Source: Lachnospiraceae bacterium
GTDB lineage: Bacteria; Bacillota; Clostridia; Lachnospirales; Lachnospiraceae
Assembly: GCA_021203205.1 (NCBI GenBank)
Contig: JAJQBQ010000006.1
Location: 9,184-57,713 of the forward strand
DNA length: 48,530 nucleotides
Reading direction: 5' to 3'
The number at the start of each line of letters is the position of its first letter. Within the stretch, counting starts at the first letter, position 1. This document shows positions 11,048-19,137 of this stretch, piece by piece. The translations under genes were made by a program, and so were the position numbers. A model generated the notes under the pieces. It had not been told where the DNA came from. It did no database searches and saw only the letters and a program-made list of their open reading frames with translations.

Positions 11048-12826
11048 CTAATTTCCCGACTCTTCCTCCCCGGAATCCATTGTCGTTGTTTCCGATGTCG
11101 GCTCCGGTGTCGTTGTCTCTGTCGCAGGCTCTGTCGTTGTGGTCTCCGTCACCGGCTCCGTTGTGGTGGTTTCCGTCGTCGGCTCCGGTGTCGTTGTCTC
11201 CGTTGAAGGCTCTGTCGTTGTGGTCGTCTCGGTATTCTTTGTGGTGGTCGTCTCCGAATTCTTCGTAGTCGTTGTCGTCCCGGTATTCTTTGTGGTGGTT
11301 GTCTCCGAATTCTTCGTCGTAGTCTCCGCAGTCGTTGTCTGCGTCTGCTCCTCCGTGGTCGTCGTTTCCTCCGTTGTGGTCTCTTCCGTCGTCGTCTCCT
11401 CCTCCTGCGTCTTTACATCCGCCGAGTTGGACACGGTCGTCGTCGTGTTCACATCGGACTTTACACCGCCCGTATTCGAGGTGTCCGCACCGCTGCCCAC
11501 CGTCACATAGGTGGTCGAATTGCTGTAGGAGCTGGTGTTCACCACCTCCTTCGACTGGAGTTCACCGTCCACATACACATATTTCCAGAGCTGCCCGGTG
11601 TACCCGGTATGCCCGGAGCTCGTGGTCACGCGGTAACTGGAAGATTTCGATGAATCCACCGTGTAGGAAATCTTCGCCGTCGTCTTCGTGAGCGTCTCGC
11701 TGACATAGGTAATGGTGCGGTTCGCCGCGCGCGTCTCCACGCCGTAAATAGTCACGGTCAGTGTCCCACCCGACGAATAAGTCGCATGAATATAGATCGG
11801 ATAATCCGTGCTGTTCGTAAATTTAAAATCCTTCGCGGTGCCCGATACCGCCGCGTCCGCCGAAATCGGCACGTAAGACACGCTCATGGAATGAGGGTGA
11901 CGCTCATTTACTTCCAGCTCCGCCAGAAGCACCGCATTATACAGCGTGGAAGTCACCTGGCAGATACCGCCGCCGTAACTTAAAACCGTTGTCCCGTTGG
12001 AGTAGGTTCCCGCCTCGTACCAGCCGTTTGCGGCCGTGTAGGGCATCATCGTATCCTGCATGCTGAAGGTCTCGCCCGGCTGCAGAATAATACCGTCCAG
12101 TTTTGACATGCCGTTTTTCAGGTTTCCGTTGCGGTTTGTGTTGCCTGCGGAAAAGCTGGTGGAATAACTGCCCAGCGCCGTGTAGGTCACACTCGCCAGG
12201 TCATCCTCCGTCACGGTGGGCTCGTCCGCAACCACGGAAAGGCTGATGGTCGTGGTCTGCATATCGCTGTCCAGCCAGGCGAGGATCGTCTCAACCGCCG
12301 CCTCCTCATCAATCACCTGACCGGATTTTGAACTGCTGTAGGTAAAGGTTCCGTCCGTGTAAAGCTCGGTGATAGAAGCGTTTTCCGCCGGTTCATCGTA
12401 CTCCTCTTTGAGAGCCTCCACGTAGGCGGTCACCAGTTCTTCGTCCGTCCCCACTTCGAGGTCGTAGGAAATGGTGTTGACCTCCAGATCCTTTTTATCC
12501 TTGTAGCGCTTGATCACATTCCCCTGTGTGCACAGGCCCGAAGCTTCCTCGAGAACCTCCTGGTTCGTCCAGCCGTAACCGAGCTCTTCCACGGTGGTAT
12601 CGACAGTGCCAAGATCACTTAAGTCCAGCTGTACGGTTTTCTCCGTCGTCTCCGCGATGGACTCCTCGACCTTCGCCTCGGCTTCCTCTGTCGTCAGCCC
12701 GCTCACATCCACGGTTCCGATGCTCACGCCGTTCGGAATCACGCTGTCTGCGAACGCCGCCTGCGGCACAAGCGACGCGGCAAAGAAGACCGCCGCAAGC
12801 AAAAGTAACTGTTGCAATTTCTTCAT
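11048..12826 (-). CDS. Secreted VanW-domain protein with YoaR-like domain and Thr-rich tail
   Basis: The 592-residue protein has a signal peptide (MKKLQQLLLLAAVFFAASL, cleavage near AFA-DS). A peptidoglycan-binding-like YoaR region (about 30-225) and a VanW domain (about 230-365) follow. VanW hallmarks include PGETFSMQD and YGGGICQVTSTLYNAVL. A beta-rich stretch with TGYTGQLWKYVYVDG follows, like a G5 or similar surface module. The last about 120 residues are nearly pure Thr with Glu, Pro, Lys and Asn (TETTTPEP, KNSETTTT), typical of an extended wall-spanning segment. VanW proteins are cell-envelope proteins with no settled biochemical role. The ribosome site is AGGGGG. The small membrane protein gene ends 20 bp upstream, so they probably share an operon. 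Confidence 0.88.
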   Translation of the reverse strand: MKKLQQLLLLAAVFFAASLVPQAAFADSVIPNGVSIGTVDVSGLTTEEAEAKVEESIAETTEKTVQLDLSDLGTVDTTVEELGYGWTNQEVLEEASGLCTQGNVIKRYKDKKDLEVNTISYDLEVGTDEELVTAYVEALKEEYDEPAENASITELYTDGTFTYSSSKSGQVIDEEAAVETILAWLDSDMQTTTISLSVVADEPTVTEDDLASVTYTALGSYSTSFSAGNTNRNGNLKNGMSKLDGIILQPGETFSMQDTMMPYTAANGWYEAGTYSNGTTVLSYGGGICQVTSTLYNAVLLAELEVNERHPHSMSVSYVPISADAAVSGTAKDFKFTNSTDYPIYIHATYSSGGTLTVTIYGVETRAANRTITYVSETLTKTTAKISYTVDSSKSSSYRVTTSSGHTGYTGQLWKYVYVDGELQSKEVVNTSSYSNSTTYVTVGSGADTSNTGGVKSDVNTTTTVSNSADVKTQEEETTTEETTTEETTTTEEQTQTTTAETTTKNSETTTTKNTGTTTTTKNSETTTTKNTETTTTTEPSTETTTPEPTTETTTTEPVTETTTTEPATETTTPEPTSETTTMDSGEEESGN

Positions 12827-12846
12827 ATGAATTTATACCCCCTGTC

Positions 12847-12951
12847 CTACAGTAAATACGATGCCACCGAGCCGATTACACTGAAAAGCATCGCCACCAC
12901 GATGACAATCACAATAATACGCGAAACCCATTTTCTCTGCTTCTGATTCAT
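12847..12951 (-). CDS. 34-residue single-pass membrane protein (Prli42-like in form)
   Basis: The frame reads MNQKQRKWVSRIIVIVIVV and then AMLFSVIGSVASYLL and a stop. It has a basic N-terminus and one hydrophobic helix of about 20 residues. The AAGGAAGG ribosome site lies 5 bp before the ATG, which strongly supports translation. The VanW gene starts 20 bp after its stop. Size, charge pattern and helix resemble Prli42, the membrane anchor of the stressosome in Listeria and Bacillus, but similarity at this length is weak evidence. No stressosome genes are in the window. Confidence 0.7.
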   Translation of the reverse strand: MNQKQRKWVSRIIVIVIVVAMLFSVIGSVASYLL

Positions 12952-12967
12952 GATTTCCTTCCTTTCT

Positions 12968-13140
12968 CTCCGGTCACATTCCGAACCGTTTTCGTTTTTT
13001 CTTCTTCACGTCACAGTCCCGACCGTCTCTCGTTTTTCTCCCTCAATCCACAGTCACGGTCTGCTTTCCGTTTCTTTTCTTCACGTCACAGTCCCGACCG
13101 TCCTCTTCTCCTTCACTTCACGGCACCGGCCGCCTTCCGG
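12968..13140. repeat. Degenerate ~37-bp tandem repeat between aspartate kinase and the small membrane protein
   Basis: The core TTCACGTCACAGTCCCGACC occurs at about 13005 and 13080. Diverged copies lie at about 12970, 13043 and 13111, giving about five copies at 35-38 bp spacing. The segment is noncoding and lies between two minus-strand genes. Confidence 0.7.
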
Positions 13141-13174
13141 CATCTTCTCATGATCGGAATTTCCCGCGCCGTTT

Positions 13175-14497
13175 CTACAGCCTCGCCGTCACAAAAATAT
13201 CGTAGATACCCTTAATCGCGCGCTCAAAATCCTCCTGCGCCACGCCGATGATGATGTTCAGCTCGCTGGAGCCCTGATCGATCATGCGCACATTCACGCG
13301 CTGGTGCGCCAGTGACGAAAAAATCCGCCCCGCCGTGCCGCGCGTCGAGCGCATGCCGCGCCCCACCACTGCGATCAGCGCAAGGTCTGTCTCCACCTCC
13401 ACATGATCCGGCTTCGCGAGCATCTGTATACCTGAGAGCACCTGCTGCTCCTTCTCCTCAAACTCATCCTGATGCACCACGATGGTCATGGTATCGATGC
13501 CACTTGGCATGTGCTCGAAGGAAATGCCGTTGTCCGCAAAGCAGCGCAGCACCCGCTCGCCAAACCCGATCTCCGTGTTCATCTGGTCCTTCTCTATATT
13601 AATGGAAACAAATCCCTTCTTCCCCGCAATTCCCGTGATGGTGTACTTCGGCTGACGGCATGTGGTGGCCACGATCATCGTGCCCGGGTCGTCCGGCTCG
13701 TTCGTGTTGCGGATGTTGATGGGGATGCCCGCCTGGCGCACCGGGAAAATGGCGTCCTCGTGCAGCACAGTCGCGCCCATGTAAGCCAGCTCCCGCAGCT
13801 CCTTGTATGTAATGACATCAATCCGCTTCGGATCATCAATGATCCGCGGATCCGCAATCAGGAAACCGGACACATCCGTCCAGTTCTCATAGACATCCGC
13901 CTTCGCCGCCCGGGAAACGATGGATCCCGTAATGTCCGAGCCGCCCCGGGAAAACGTGTGGATCGCGCCGTTCGGATACGCACCGTAAAAGCCCGGGATC
14001 ACCGCGTACTCCGTGTTCGCCAGCCTCTGCGAAAGGATCGCCTCCGTCTTCTCGCTGTCAAACTGCCCGTCCTGGCGGAAATAAATGACCGACGCCGCGT
14101 CGATAAACTCATAACCCAGATACGCGGCCATGATACGCCCGTTCAGATATTCCCCGCGGGAAGCGGCGTAATCGCTGCCGATATGGTTTAAGAAATTCTG
14201 GCGAATCTCCTCAAACTCCAGCTGCAGGGACAAATCAATGCCCAGCCCGTCGATGATCTCCTGATATCTTAAGCGGATCGCCTTCAGCTTTCCGTCGAAA
14301 TTTTCCCCGTTCGCGGCCGCTGCATAGCAGTCGTAAAGCATATCTGTCACTTTCGTATCGTTTTTATTTCTCTTACCCGGCGCGGACGGAACCACGTAGC
14401 GCCTGTCCGGATCGCTTAAAACAATGGCCCCCACCTTCTTAAACTGCTCCGCACTTGCCAGGGAGCTCCCGCCGAATTTCACAACTTTCTTTCCCAT
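13175..14497 (-). CDS. Aspartate kinase with tandem ACT domains
   Basis: The 440-residue enzyme phosphorylates aspartate, the first step toward lysine, threonine, methionine and diaminopimelate. The kinase domain opens with MGKKVVKFGGSSLASAEQF and has FSRGGSDITGSI and DVSGFLIADPRIIDDPKRI. Two ACT regulatory domains follow (about 305-440), with NIRNTNEPDDPGT at the domain border, so feedback inhibition is likely. The ATG at 14497 is chosen because a GGAAGG ribosome site lies just upstream and the family's conserved N-terminus starts there. An open frame continues 108 codons further upstream, but it consists of a 66-bp repeat and should not be translated. Confidence 0.93.
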   Translation of the reverse strand: MGKKVVKFGGSSLASAEQFKKVGAIVLSDPDRRYVVPSAPGKRNKNDTKVTDMLYDCYAAAANGENFDGKLKAIRLRYQEIIDGLGIDLSLQLEFEEIRQNFLNHIGSDYAASRGEYLNGRIMAAYLGYEFIDAASVIYFRQDGQFDSEKTEAILSQRLANTEYAVIPGFYGAYPNGAIHTFSRGGSDITGSIVSRAAKADVYENWTDVSGFLIADPRIIDDPKRIDVITYKELRELAYMGATVLHEDAIFPVRQAGIPINIRNTNEPDDPGTMIVATTCRQPKYTITGIAGKKGFVSINIEKDQMNTEIGFGERVLRCFADNGISFEHMPSGIDTMTIVVHQDEFEEKEQQVLSGIQMLAKPDHVEVETDLALIAVVGRGMRSTRGTAGRIFSSLAHQRVNVRMIDQGSSELNIIIGVAQEDFERAIKGIYDIFVTARL

Positions 14498-14519
14498 GGA
14501 TTTATCCTTCCTTTCATCT

Positions 14520-14740
14520 GCGGCACTCGTAAATAACAGAGCATCGAATCCGGATAAAATCTGCGGTTGCAAACATCCGTCATCCGCGATAACCCTGAAT
14601 AACCGGGTATTGAGTCCGGATGTATCCTGCAATTGCATGCTTCCGCCATCTGCGATAACCCTGAATAACCGGGTATCGAGTCCGGATGTATCCTGCAATT
14701 GCATGCTTCCGCCATCTGCACTTATCCTGAACATCAGCTG
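14520..14740. repeat. 66-bp tandem repeat in the aspartate kinase leader, three copies plus a partial
   Basis: Two nearly identical 66-bp units lie at 14584-14649 and 14650-14715. A diverged copy precedes them (about 14520-14583) and a partial copy follows. Each contains the palindromic core TGCAATTGCATG and TAACCCTGAATAACCGGGTA, which can form a small hairpin. It lies directly upstream of the aspartate kinase ribosome site, within its presumed leader. Confidence 0.88.
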
Positions 14741-14806
14741 CGCCACAGAATCATCCGACATATTAGCACAATGGTGGATAAAAGGCAAATTGTTTTTGCG
14801 TCCGGC

Positions 14807-14834
14807 TTGACTTCTTTTCAATTTGTGTTATGAT
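14807..14834 (+). promoter_or_regulatory. Sigma-A-type promoter for the small acidic protein and AAA-ATPase genes
   Basis: TTGACT (14807-14812) and TATGAT (14829-14834) have a 16-bp spacer. A leader of about 215 nt follows to 15058, with small inverted repeats such as GGTGAAATTCACC, but no riboswitch class I recognise. Confidence 0.6.
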
Positions 14835-15057
14835 TCACAAAGTTTCTTTATACACGCACATGGACAGGTTATAATCTGTCATAATGTGCGTTATCTCGAT
14901 GGAGATCGCCTTTCGTACAGACGCAAGATTCCGCTGACATTTCCACGGGCTGGTCATTGTCCGGTGAAATTCACCAACGGATACCTTTATTAAGCAGGTA
15001 TTTCCCTGTGCCGATACAAAGGCCAATGAACGTAATTATTGTTAGGAGGATCATAAT

Positions 15058-15300
15058 ATGCCAACACCGGAAGAATTAATGGAAAGTATCGACCGTCTGA
15101 TGTCCCAGGGCGTCGGACATATCAATGTCGTGGAGGGTCAGGTTCATGTCGTGGAAGATGCGCCGGATGACCCGGGCGAGGAAGATTTTGATGAGGAAGG
15201 TAAAATCCGCATCGATACCAGAAAGAGTCTGGAATGCGAGAACAGCCCCGTGCCGATGGCCTGCGGTGTGCCGACCGTGTTTGTGGAGGGGGAGGAGTAA
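15058..15300 (+). CDS. Small acidic protein of unknown function, partner gene of the AAA-ATPase
   Basis: The 80-residue protein begins MPTPEELMESIDRLMSQG and contains a strongly acidic middle (EDAPDDPGEEDFDEEGK) and a Cys pair (ECENSPVPMAC). A TAGGAGG ribosome site lies 7 bp before the ATG. It ends 13 bp before the AAA-ATPase start, so the two are almost certainly cotranscribed and possibly coupled. I do not recognise a family. There is no membrane segment or signal peptide. An accessory or inhibitor role toward the ATPase is possible from position alone. Confidence 0.75.
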   Translation: MPTPEELMESIDRLMSQGVGHINVVEGQVHVVEDAPDDPGEEDFDEEGKIRIDTRKSLECENSPVPMACGVPTVFVEGEE

Positions 15301-15313
15301 GGAGCTGCGACCT

Positions 15314-16909
15314 ATGGGCCTGTATTATAACCCGGGAAAAGAGCCTTTCCGTCAGATTCGAAACGCCGAATACGTGGACAAATCCGGTATGATTTCTTTC
15401 GTGAACAGCCGGATTGATGTTCCAAAAAAATTCATTTGCTCCACCCGTGCACGCCGATTCGGCAAGTCCTACGCGATTAAAATGCTCTGTGCCTATTACG
15501 ATTACAGCTGTGACTCCCGGGACTTATTCGATGATCTTGCGATTGCACGGGATCCATCCTATGACATTTACCGTAACCGGTATCATGTTGTTTATCTGGA
15601 CATCACCTGGTTCCTTTCTATTCTCCGCAGCAAGGGTGAAAAACTGAATGGAATTGTGCAGGCCATTCAGGATGCAGTCATTCAGGAGTTGGGTGATTTC
15701 TTTCCATATATAAAGGAAGAAACAGATTTGCCGAACGCCTTATATAAGATTTCGGAGAATACCGGACGAAAATTCGTGTTCCTGATCGATGAGTGGGATG
15801 CCATTTTCCGCGAGGATGAAAAAAACACCGAAGTAAAAGAGCAGTATCTGAATCTCCTGCGCGGTCTGTTCAAAAGTCCCGTCACCAGCAAGGCAATTGC
15901 CATGTCCTATATGACGGGTATCTTGCCCATCAAAAAATTCGGGAAGCAATCCGCGCTGACCGATGTACTGGAGCTTACCATGGTAAATCCCGGACCCCTT
16001 GCCGATTACGTTGGATTTACAGAAGCGGAGGTAAAATCTCTGTGCCGGATTCATTCGATGGATTTCGAAGACATGAAACGCTGGTATGACGGATACTCTT
16101 TTTCATCCGTTGATTCCATTTATAATCCGAATTCGGTGATGGAAGCTATTTCTTTCGGCGATTACGACACCTACTGGACAAACACCGAAAGCTATGAGCC
16201 CTTAAAATCCTATATTGAGGAGGATTTCGACGGCATTCAGGACGCGTTGCGATTCATGCTCAGCGGTGAATCTGTTCCTGTAAATATTCGGAAGTTCCAG
16301 AACGATATCAGCGTCATCAAAAGCCGCGACGATGTGTTTACATTATTGGTACATCTTGGTTATCTTGCCTATGACAGGCAGGCGAAAACGGTTCGAATTC
16401 CGAACGAGGAAATCCGGCAGGAATTCATCACAGCGATTGAGGACAGTAAAAAGCATGTGGAGCTGGCGAAATTGATTGTGAAATCCAGGCAGCTGCTGAA
16501 AGATACTCTGGCCATGCGAGAGACAGCTGTAGCGGAAGCTGTCGAGACTATACATCAAACCTCTGCGGCACCACTATTTTATAATGATGAACAGGCTTTG
16601 CGCAGTGTCGTCCGGACGGCTTATCTGGTCTGTGTGGATGAATACGCCGAGATTCAGGAACTTCCGACCGGACACGGCTTTGCCGACCTGGTATATTTAC
16701 CGCGCACCGGCTCCTCTCTCCCGGTACTTTTAATTGAATTAAAATGGAATGAGACAGAGGAAAGCGCAATATCTCAGATAAAGGATCGAAAGTACCCGAA
16801 AATACTGGAAGGATTAAAAAACGATATCCTGCTCGTGGGAATCAGCTATTCCGGGAAGGATCCCAATAAGAAACATTCATGCAAAATTGAGAAATTGAAA
16901 GTAGAATAA
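15314..16909 (+). CDS. AAA-ATPase-like / PD-(D/E)XK nuclease-like protein (copy 1)
   Basis: The 531-residue protein begins MGLYYNPGKEPFRQIRNAEY, with YVDKSGMI, the usual N-terminus of this family. The P-loop variant is RARRFGKSYAIKML (near residue 50) and the Walker B strand is FVFLIDEWDAIF. The C-terminus has a PD-(D/E)XK pattern: GHGFADLVYL, then LLIELKWN, followed by a helix with QIKDRKYP. The family is abundant and often multicopy in gut Clostridia and Bacteroidales, and its function is not established. An AAGGAG site precedes the ATG at 15314; the frame is open further upstream but that part overlaps the acidic protein. Two further relatives occur at 19138 and 31339. Confidence 0.9.
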   Translation: MGLYYNPGKEPFRQIRNAEYVDKSGMISFVNSRIDVPKKFICSTRARRFGKSYAIKMLCAYYDYSCDSRDLFDDLAIARDPSYDIYRNRYHVVYLDITWFLSILRSKGEKLNGIVQAIQDAVIQELGDFFPYIKEETDLPNALYKISENTGRKFVFLIDEWDAIFREDEKNTEVKEQYLNLLRGLFKSPVTSKAIAMSYMTGILPIKKFGKQSALTDVLELTMVNPGPLADYVGFTEAEVKSLCRIHSMDFEDMKRWYDGYSFSSVDSIYNPNSVMEAISFGDYDTYWTNTESYEPLKSYIEEDFDGIQDALRFMLSGESVPVNIRKFQNDISVIKSRDDVFTLLVHLGYLAYDRQAKTVRIPNEEIRQEFITAIEDSKKHVELAKLIVKSRQLLKDTLAMRETAVAEAVETIHQTSAAPLFYNDEQALRSVVRTAYLVCVDEYAEIQELPTGHGFADLVYLPRTGSSLPVLLIELKWNETEESAISQIKDRKYPKILEGLKNDILLVGISYSGKDPNKKHSCKIEKLKVE

Positions 16910-16930
16910 TGCGATTCGCTCAGTATAAGA

Positions 16931-16969
16931 AAGCCTCTGACAACATATAATGGCATCGGAGGCTTTTTG
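16931..16969 (+). terminator. Rho-independent terminator after the AAA-ATPase gene
   Basis: AAGCCTCTGA (16931-16940) pairs with TCGGAGGCTT (16956-16965) and is followed by a T-run. It stands between the ATPase stop and the subtilase start. Confidence 0.75.
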
Positions 16970-16991
16970 TATCCCTAAGGAGGCTATTTTC

Positions 16992-18959
16992 ATGCCCTTA
17001 TGTTTCGAACAGGCTATTTCCGAAGACTATTATGACTACATCTACAACCACAGCTATTTCCCGATACCTGATGTTGATTCCTGCAGAATTGACGCCGGTT
17101 ACGGCATAGGCGTTTATTTTCGCCCGAAAGAAGACGGTTTCGCATATGAAAATTACTACACGCTGCCGAAATTATTCGGCCTGGCAGATGTAAATGCGGC
17201 GGAGGCTGCGGGTGCATTGAAGATCCAGCGCCCGGATAGTCTGGGACTCACCGGCAATGGCTGTCTGATCGGCCTCATCGATACCGGAATCCAATATGAC
17301 CATGAGGTGTTTCTGGATGAACAGGGACGATCCCGGGTCGTGGGGATCTGGGATCAGACAGCGGAAGCGGAAGAAATCACATCCGGAAAGCAGCCAATAA
17401 ATACTGATTTGATCTCAAATTTGCCAACAATGAATGAAGATAATATCGAGAATTCATCTTCGGCTTCTGAAATCACGGGGAATTCTGCGAATGGCCAAAC
17501 ACTTCAAAATCCCAGGTCTGTCCCCTACGGTACCGCCTACACGCAGGATGAGATTCTGGCAGGGAGCGCAAAAGGTCAGGACGAAAACGGCCACGGAACC
17601 TTCCTCGCCTCCCTGGCAGCAGGTCGAAACTTTCCCACCGAAGGTTTCACCGGAATCGCGCCCGAAGCCAAAATTGCCATGGTAAAGCTGAAGTCCGCGA
17701 AATGTTATCTCCGGGAGTTGTTCCTGATAAATAAAGATGCAATTGCATATGAGGAATCCGACATTCTGCTTGGCGTACGCTATCTTCTGGAATTGGCTGA
17801 AGAACTTAGCATGCCGCTGGTCATCCTTCTGGGGCTTGAGAGCAGCAGCGGTTCCCACACGGGCAGTCTCGCACTTGATGATTATCTCTCCCAGGTCGCC
17901 GCCCGTGCCGGAGTTGCGGTTGTCTGCGCTGCCGGAAACGAGGGAGATAAAAAGCACCATTATTATGGAAGCTTTTCTTCAGGGGATGATTTTCTGGACG
18001 CGGAACTAAATATCGGAAACCTTGCCCCTGCTTTATCTGAAAACAGCGCCATGACGCAGGAAACCGCTTTTGCAGACAGCGCTGTGTCACAGCACGCCAC
18101 CTTAAATAATGATGTAATGCAACAGTCTTCCTCAAGTAACGATGCAAAACAGCAATCTACTTCCGCCACCGGCTTCACCCTCGAATTCTGGGGCACCCCA
18201 CCGGACATCTACAGTCTTTCTGTCATCTCACCCGGCGGAGAAATGATTCCCCGTGTGACCGCGTCCATCACACAAAACGGTTCCTATGATTTTCTCTTAA
18301 GCCAGACTGTCGTCGAAGTCGGTTTCCGCCTTCTGGAATTTTTAAGCGGCGACCAGCTTATTTTCTTAAGGTTCCGCAATCCCACTCCCGGCATCTGGCG
18401 CATCCGCGTCTACGGCAGAAACCTTCTGTATGGCTCGTTTCATATGTGGCTTCCCATCGAAGCTTTTCTTTCCAGAGATGTTTTCTTTTTGTCGCCGAAC
18501 CCCGACACCACTGTCACAGCTCCCGGCAACTCGACCGCCATCCTCACCTTTTCCGGATACGACTCCCGCACAGGAAGTTTTTATCCCGCCTCTGGCCGCG
18601 GCTACACGGCGAAAGGACAGATCACGCCGGAACTCGCCGCACCGGCGGCAAATATTCTCGGGGCGAGGGTCGTACCAGGCAGAAGCAGAACTCCGCAGAC
18701 AATATCCGGTGAAATCGCCCGCTTCGAGCGCCGCAGCGGCACAAGCTGCGCGGCCGCCATCGGCGCGGGAGCCTGCGCACTGTTGCTGGAATGGGGAATT
18801 TTGCAGAATCATCTGCCAGGCATGCGCAACATAGAAATCCGCAACATCCTCATCCGCGGCGCCGGGAGGTCACGAAATTTGAGCTATCCAAACCGGGAAT
18901 TTGGATATGGAACGCTGAATATTGAAGACGCGTTTCTGGTGCTGGCGGATCTTCTGTGA
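16992..18959 (+). CDS. Csp-like subtilisin family (S8) serine protease
   Basis: The 655-residue protein carries the full catalytic triad of subtilases: D97 in LIGLIDTGIQYDHEVF, His in ENGHGTFLASLAAG (about 205), and Ser in SGTSCAAAIGAGACA (about 595). A TLEFWGTPPDIYSLSVISPGG region in the middle resembles the jelly-roll insert of the Csp germination proteases of Clostridia. There is no classical signal peptide; the N-terminal about 80 residues may be a prodomain. The ATG at 16992 is chosen for its AAGGAGG site. Two low-complexity segments break the fold, one after about 135 and one near 350-390, where a 10-residue repeat occurs (NDVMQQSSSS / NDAKQQSTSA). Whether it functions in germination is unknown. 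Confidence 0.85.
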   Translation: MPLCFEQAISEDYYDYIYNHSYFPIPDVDSCRIDAGYGIGVYFRPKEDGFAYENYYTLPKLFGLADVNAAEAAGALKIQRPDSLGLTGNGCLIGLIDTGIQYDHEVFLDEQGRSRVVGIWDQTAEAEEITSGKQPINTDLISNLPTMNEDNIENSSSASEITGNSANGQTLQNPRSVPYGTAYTQDEILAGSAKGQDENGHGTFLASLAAGRNFPTEGFTGIAPEAKIAMVKLKSAKCYLRELFLINKDAIAYEESDILLGVRYLLELAEELSMPLVILLGLESSSGSHTGSLALDDYLSQVAARAGVAVVCAAGNEGDKKHHYYGSFSSGDDFLDAELNIGNLAPALSENSAMTQETAFADSAVSQHATLNNDVMQQSSSSNDAKQQSTSATGFTLEFWGTPPDIYSLSVISPGGEMIPRVTASITQNGSYDFLLSQTVVEVGFRLLEFLSGDQLIFLRFRNPTPGIWRIRVYGRNLLYGSFHMWLPIEAFLSRDVFFLSPNPDTTVTAPGNSTAILTFSGYDSRTGSFYPASGRGYTAKGQITPELAAPAANILGARVVPGRSRTPQTISGEIARFERRSGTSCAAAIGAGACALLLEWGILQNHLPGMRNIEIRNILIRGAGRSRNLSYPNREFGYGTLNIEDAFLVLADLL

Positions 18960-19039
18960 CAGAGACTGCCGATTCAGTCAGTCGGATAACCGTATCTGAC
19001 CATTTTCGCGGCTTCAGGAAAATGGTATCTGTCAACTGT

Positions 19040-19070
19040 GAAATTGGGGAAACAATGTTTCCCCAATTTC
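19040..19070. terminator. Perfect 14-bp hairpin between convergent genes
   Basis: GAAATTGGGGAAAC and GTTTCCCCAATTTC are separated by three bases. The hairpin lies between the subtilase (+) and the second AAA-ATPase (-) and probably acts as a terminator for either strand, although the T-runs are short. Confidence 0.6.
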
Positions 19071-19137
19071 TGAAAATCTTTTAATCTTTTTAGCAGTAAA
19101 ATATTTATGACACCACGGATTGCTCCGTGCTTCGCAC

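Noticed and set aside
11139-11510. Val/Ser-rich plus-strand frame opposite the VanW tail
   Set aside because: It is the complement of the Thr-rich repeats of the VanW protein.
14498-14821. N-terminal extension of aspartate kinase
   Set aside because: The extension is encoded only by the 66-bp repeat; the family N-terminus and a strong ribosome site mark ATG 14497.
14835-15026. 63-codon minus-strand frame upstream of the small acidic protein
   Set aside because: It lies in the leader downstream of a plus-strand promoter and has no ribosome site or recognisable motif.
14835-15057. Riboswitch in the 215-nt leader of the acidic-protein operon
   Set aside because: Only weak small hairpins are visible and no conserved riboswitch core could be recognised.
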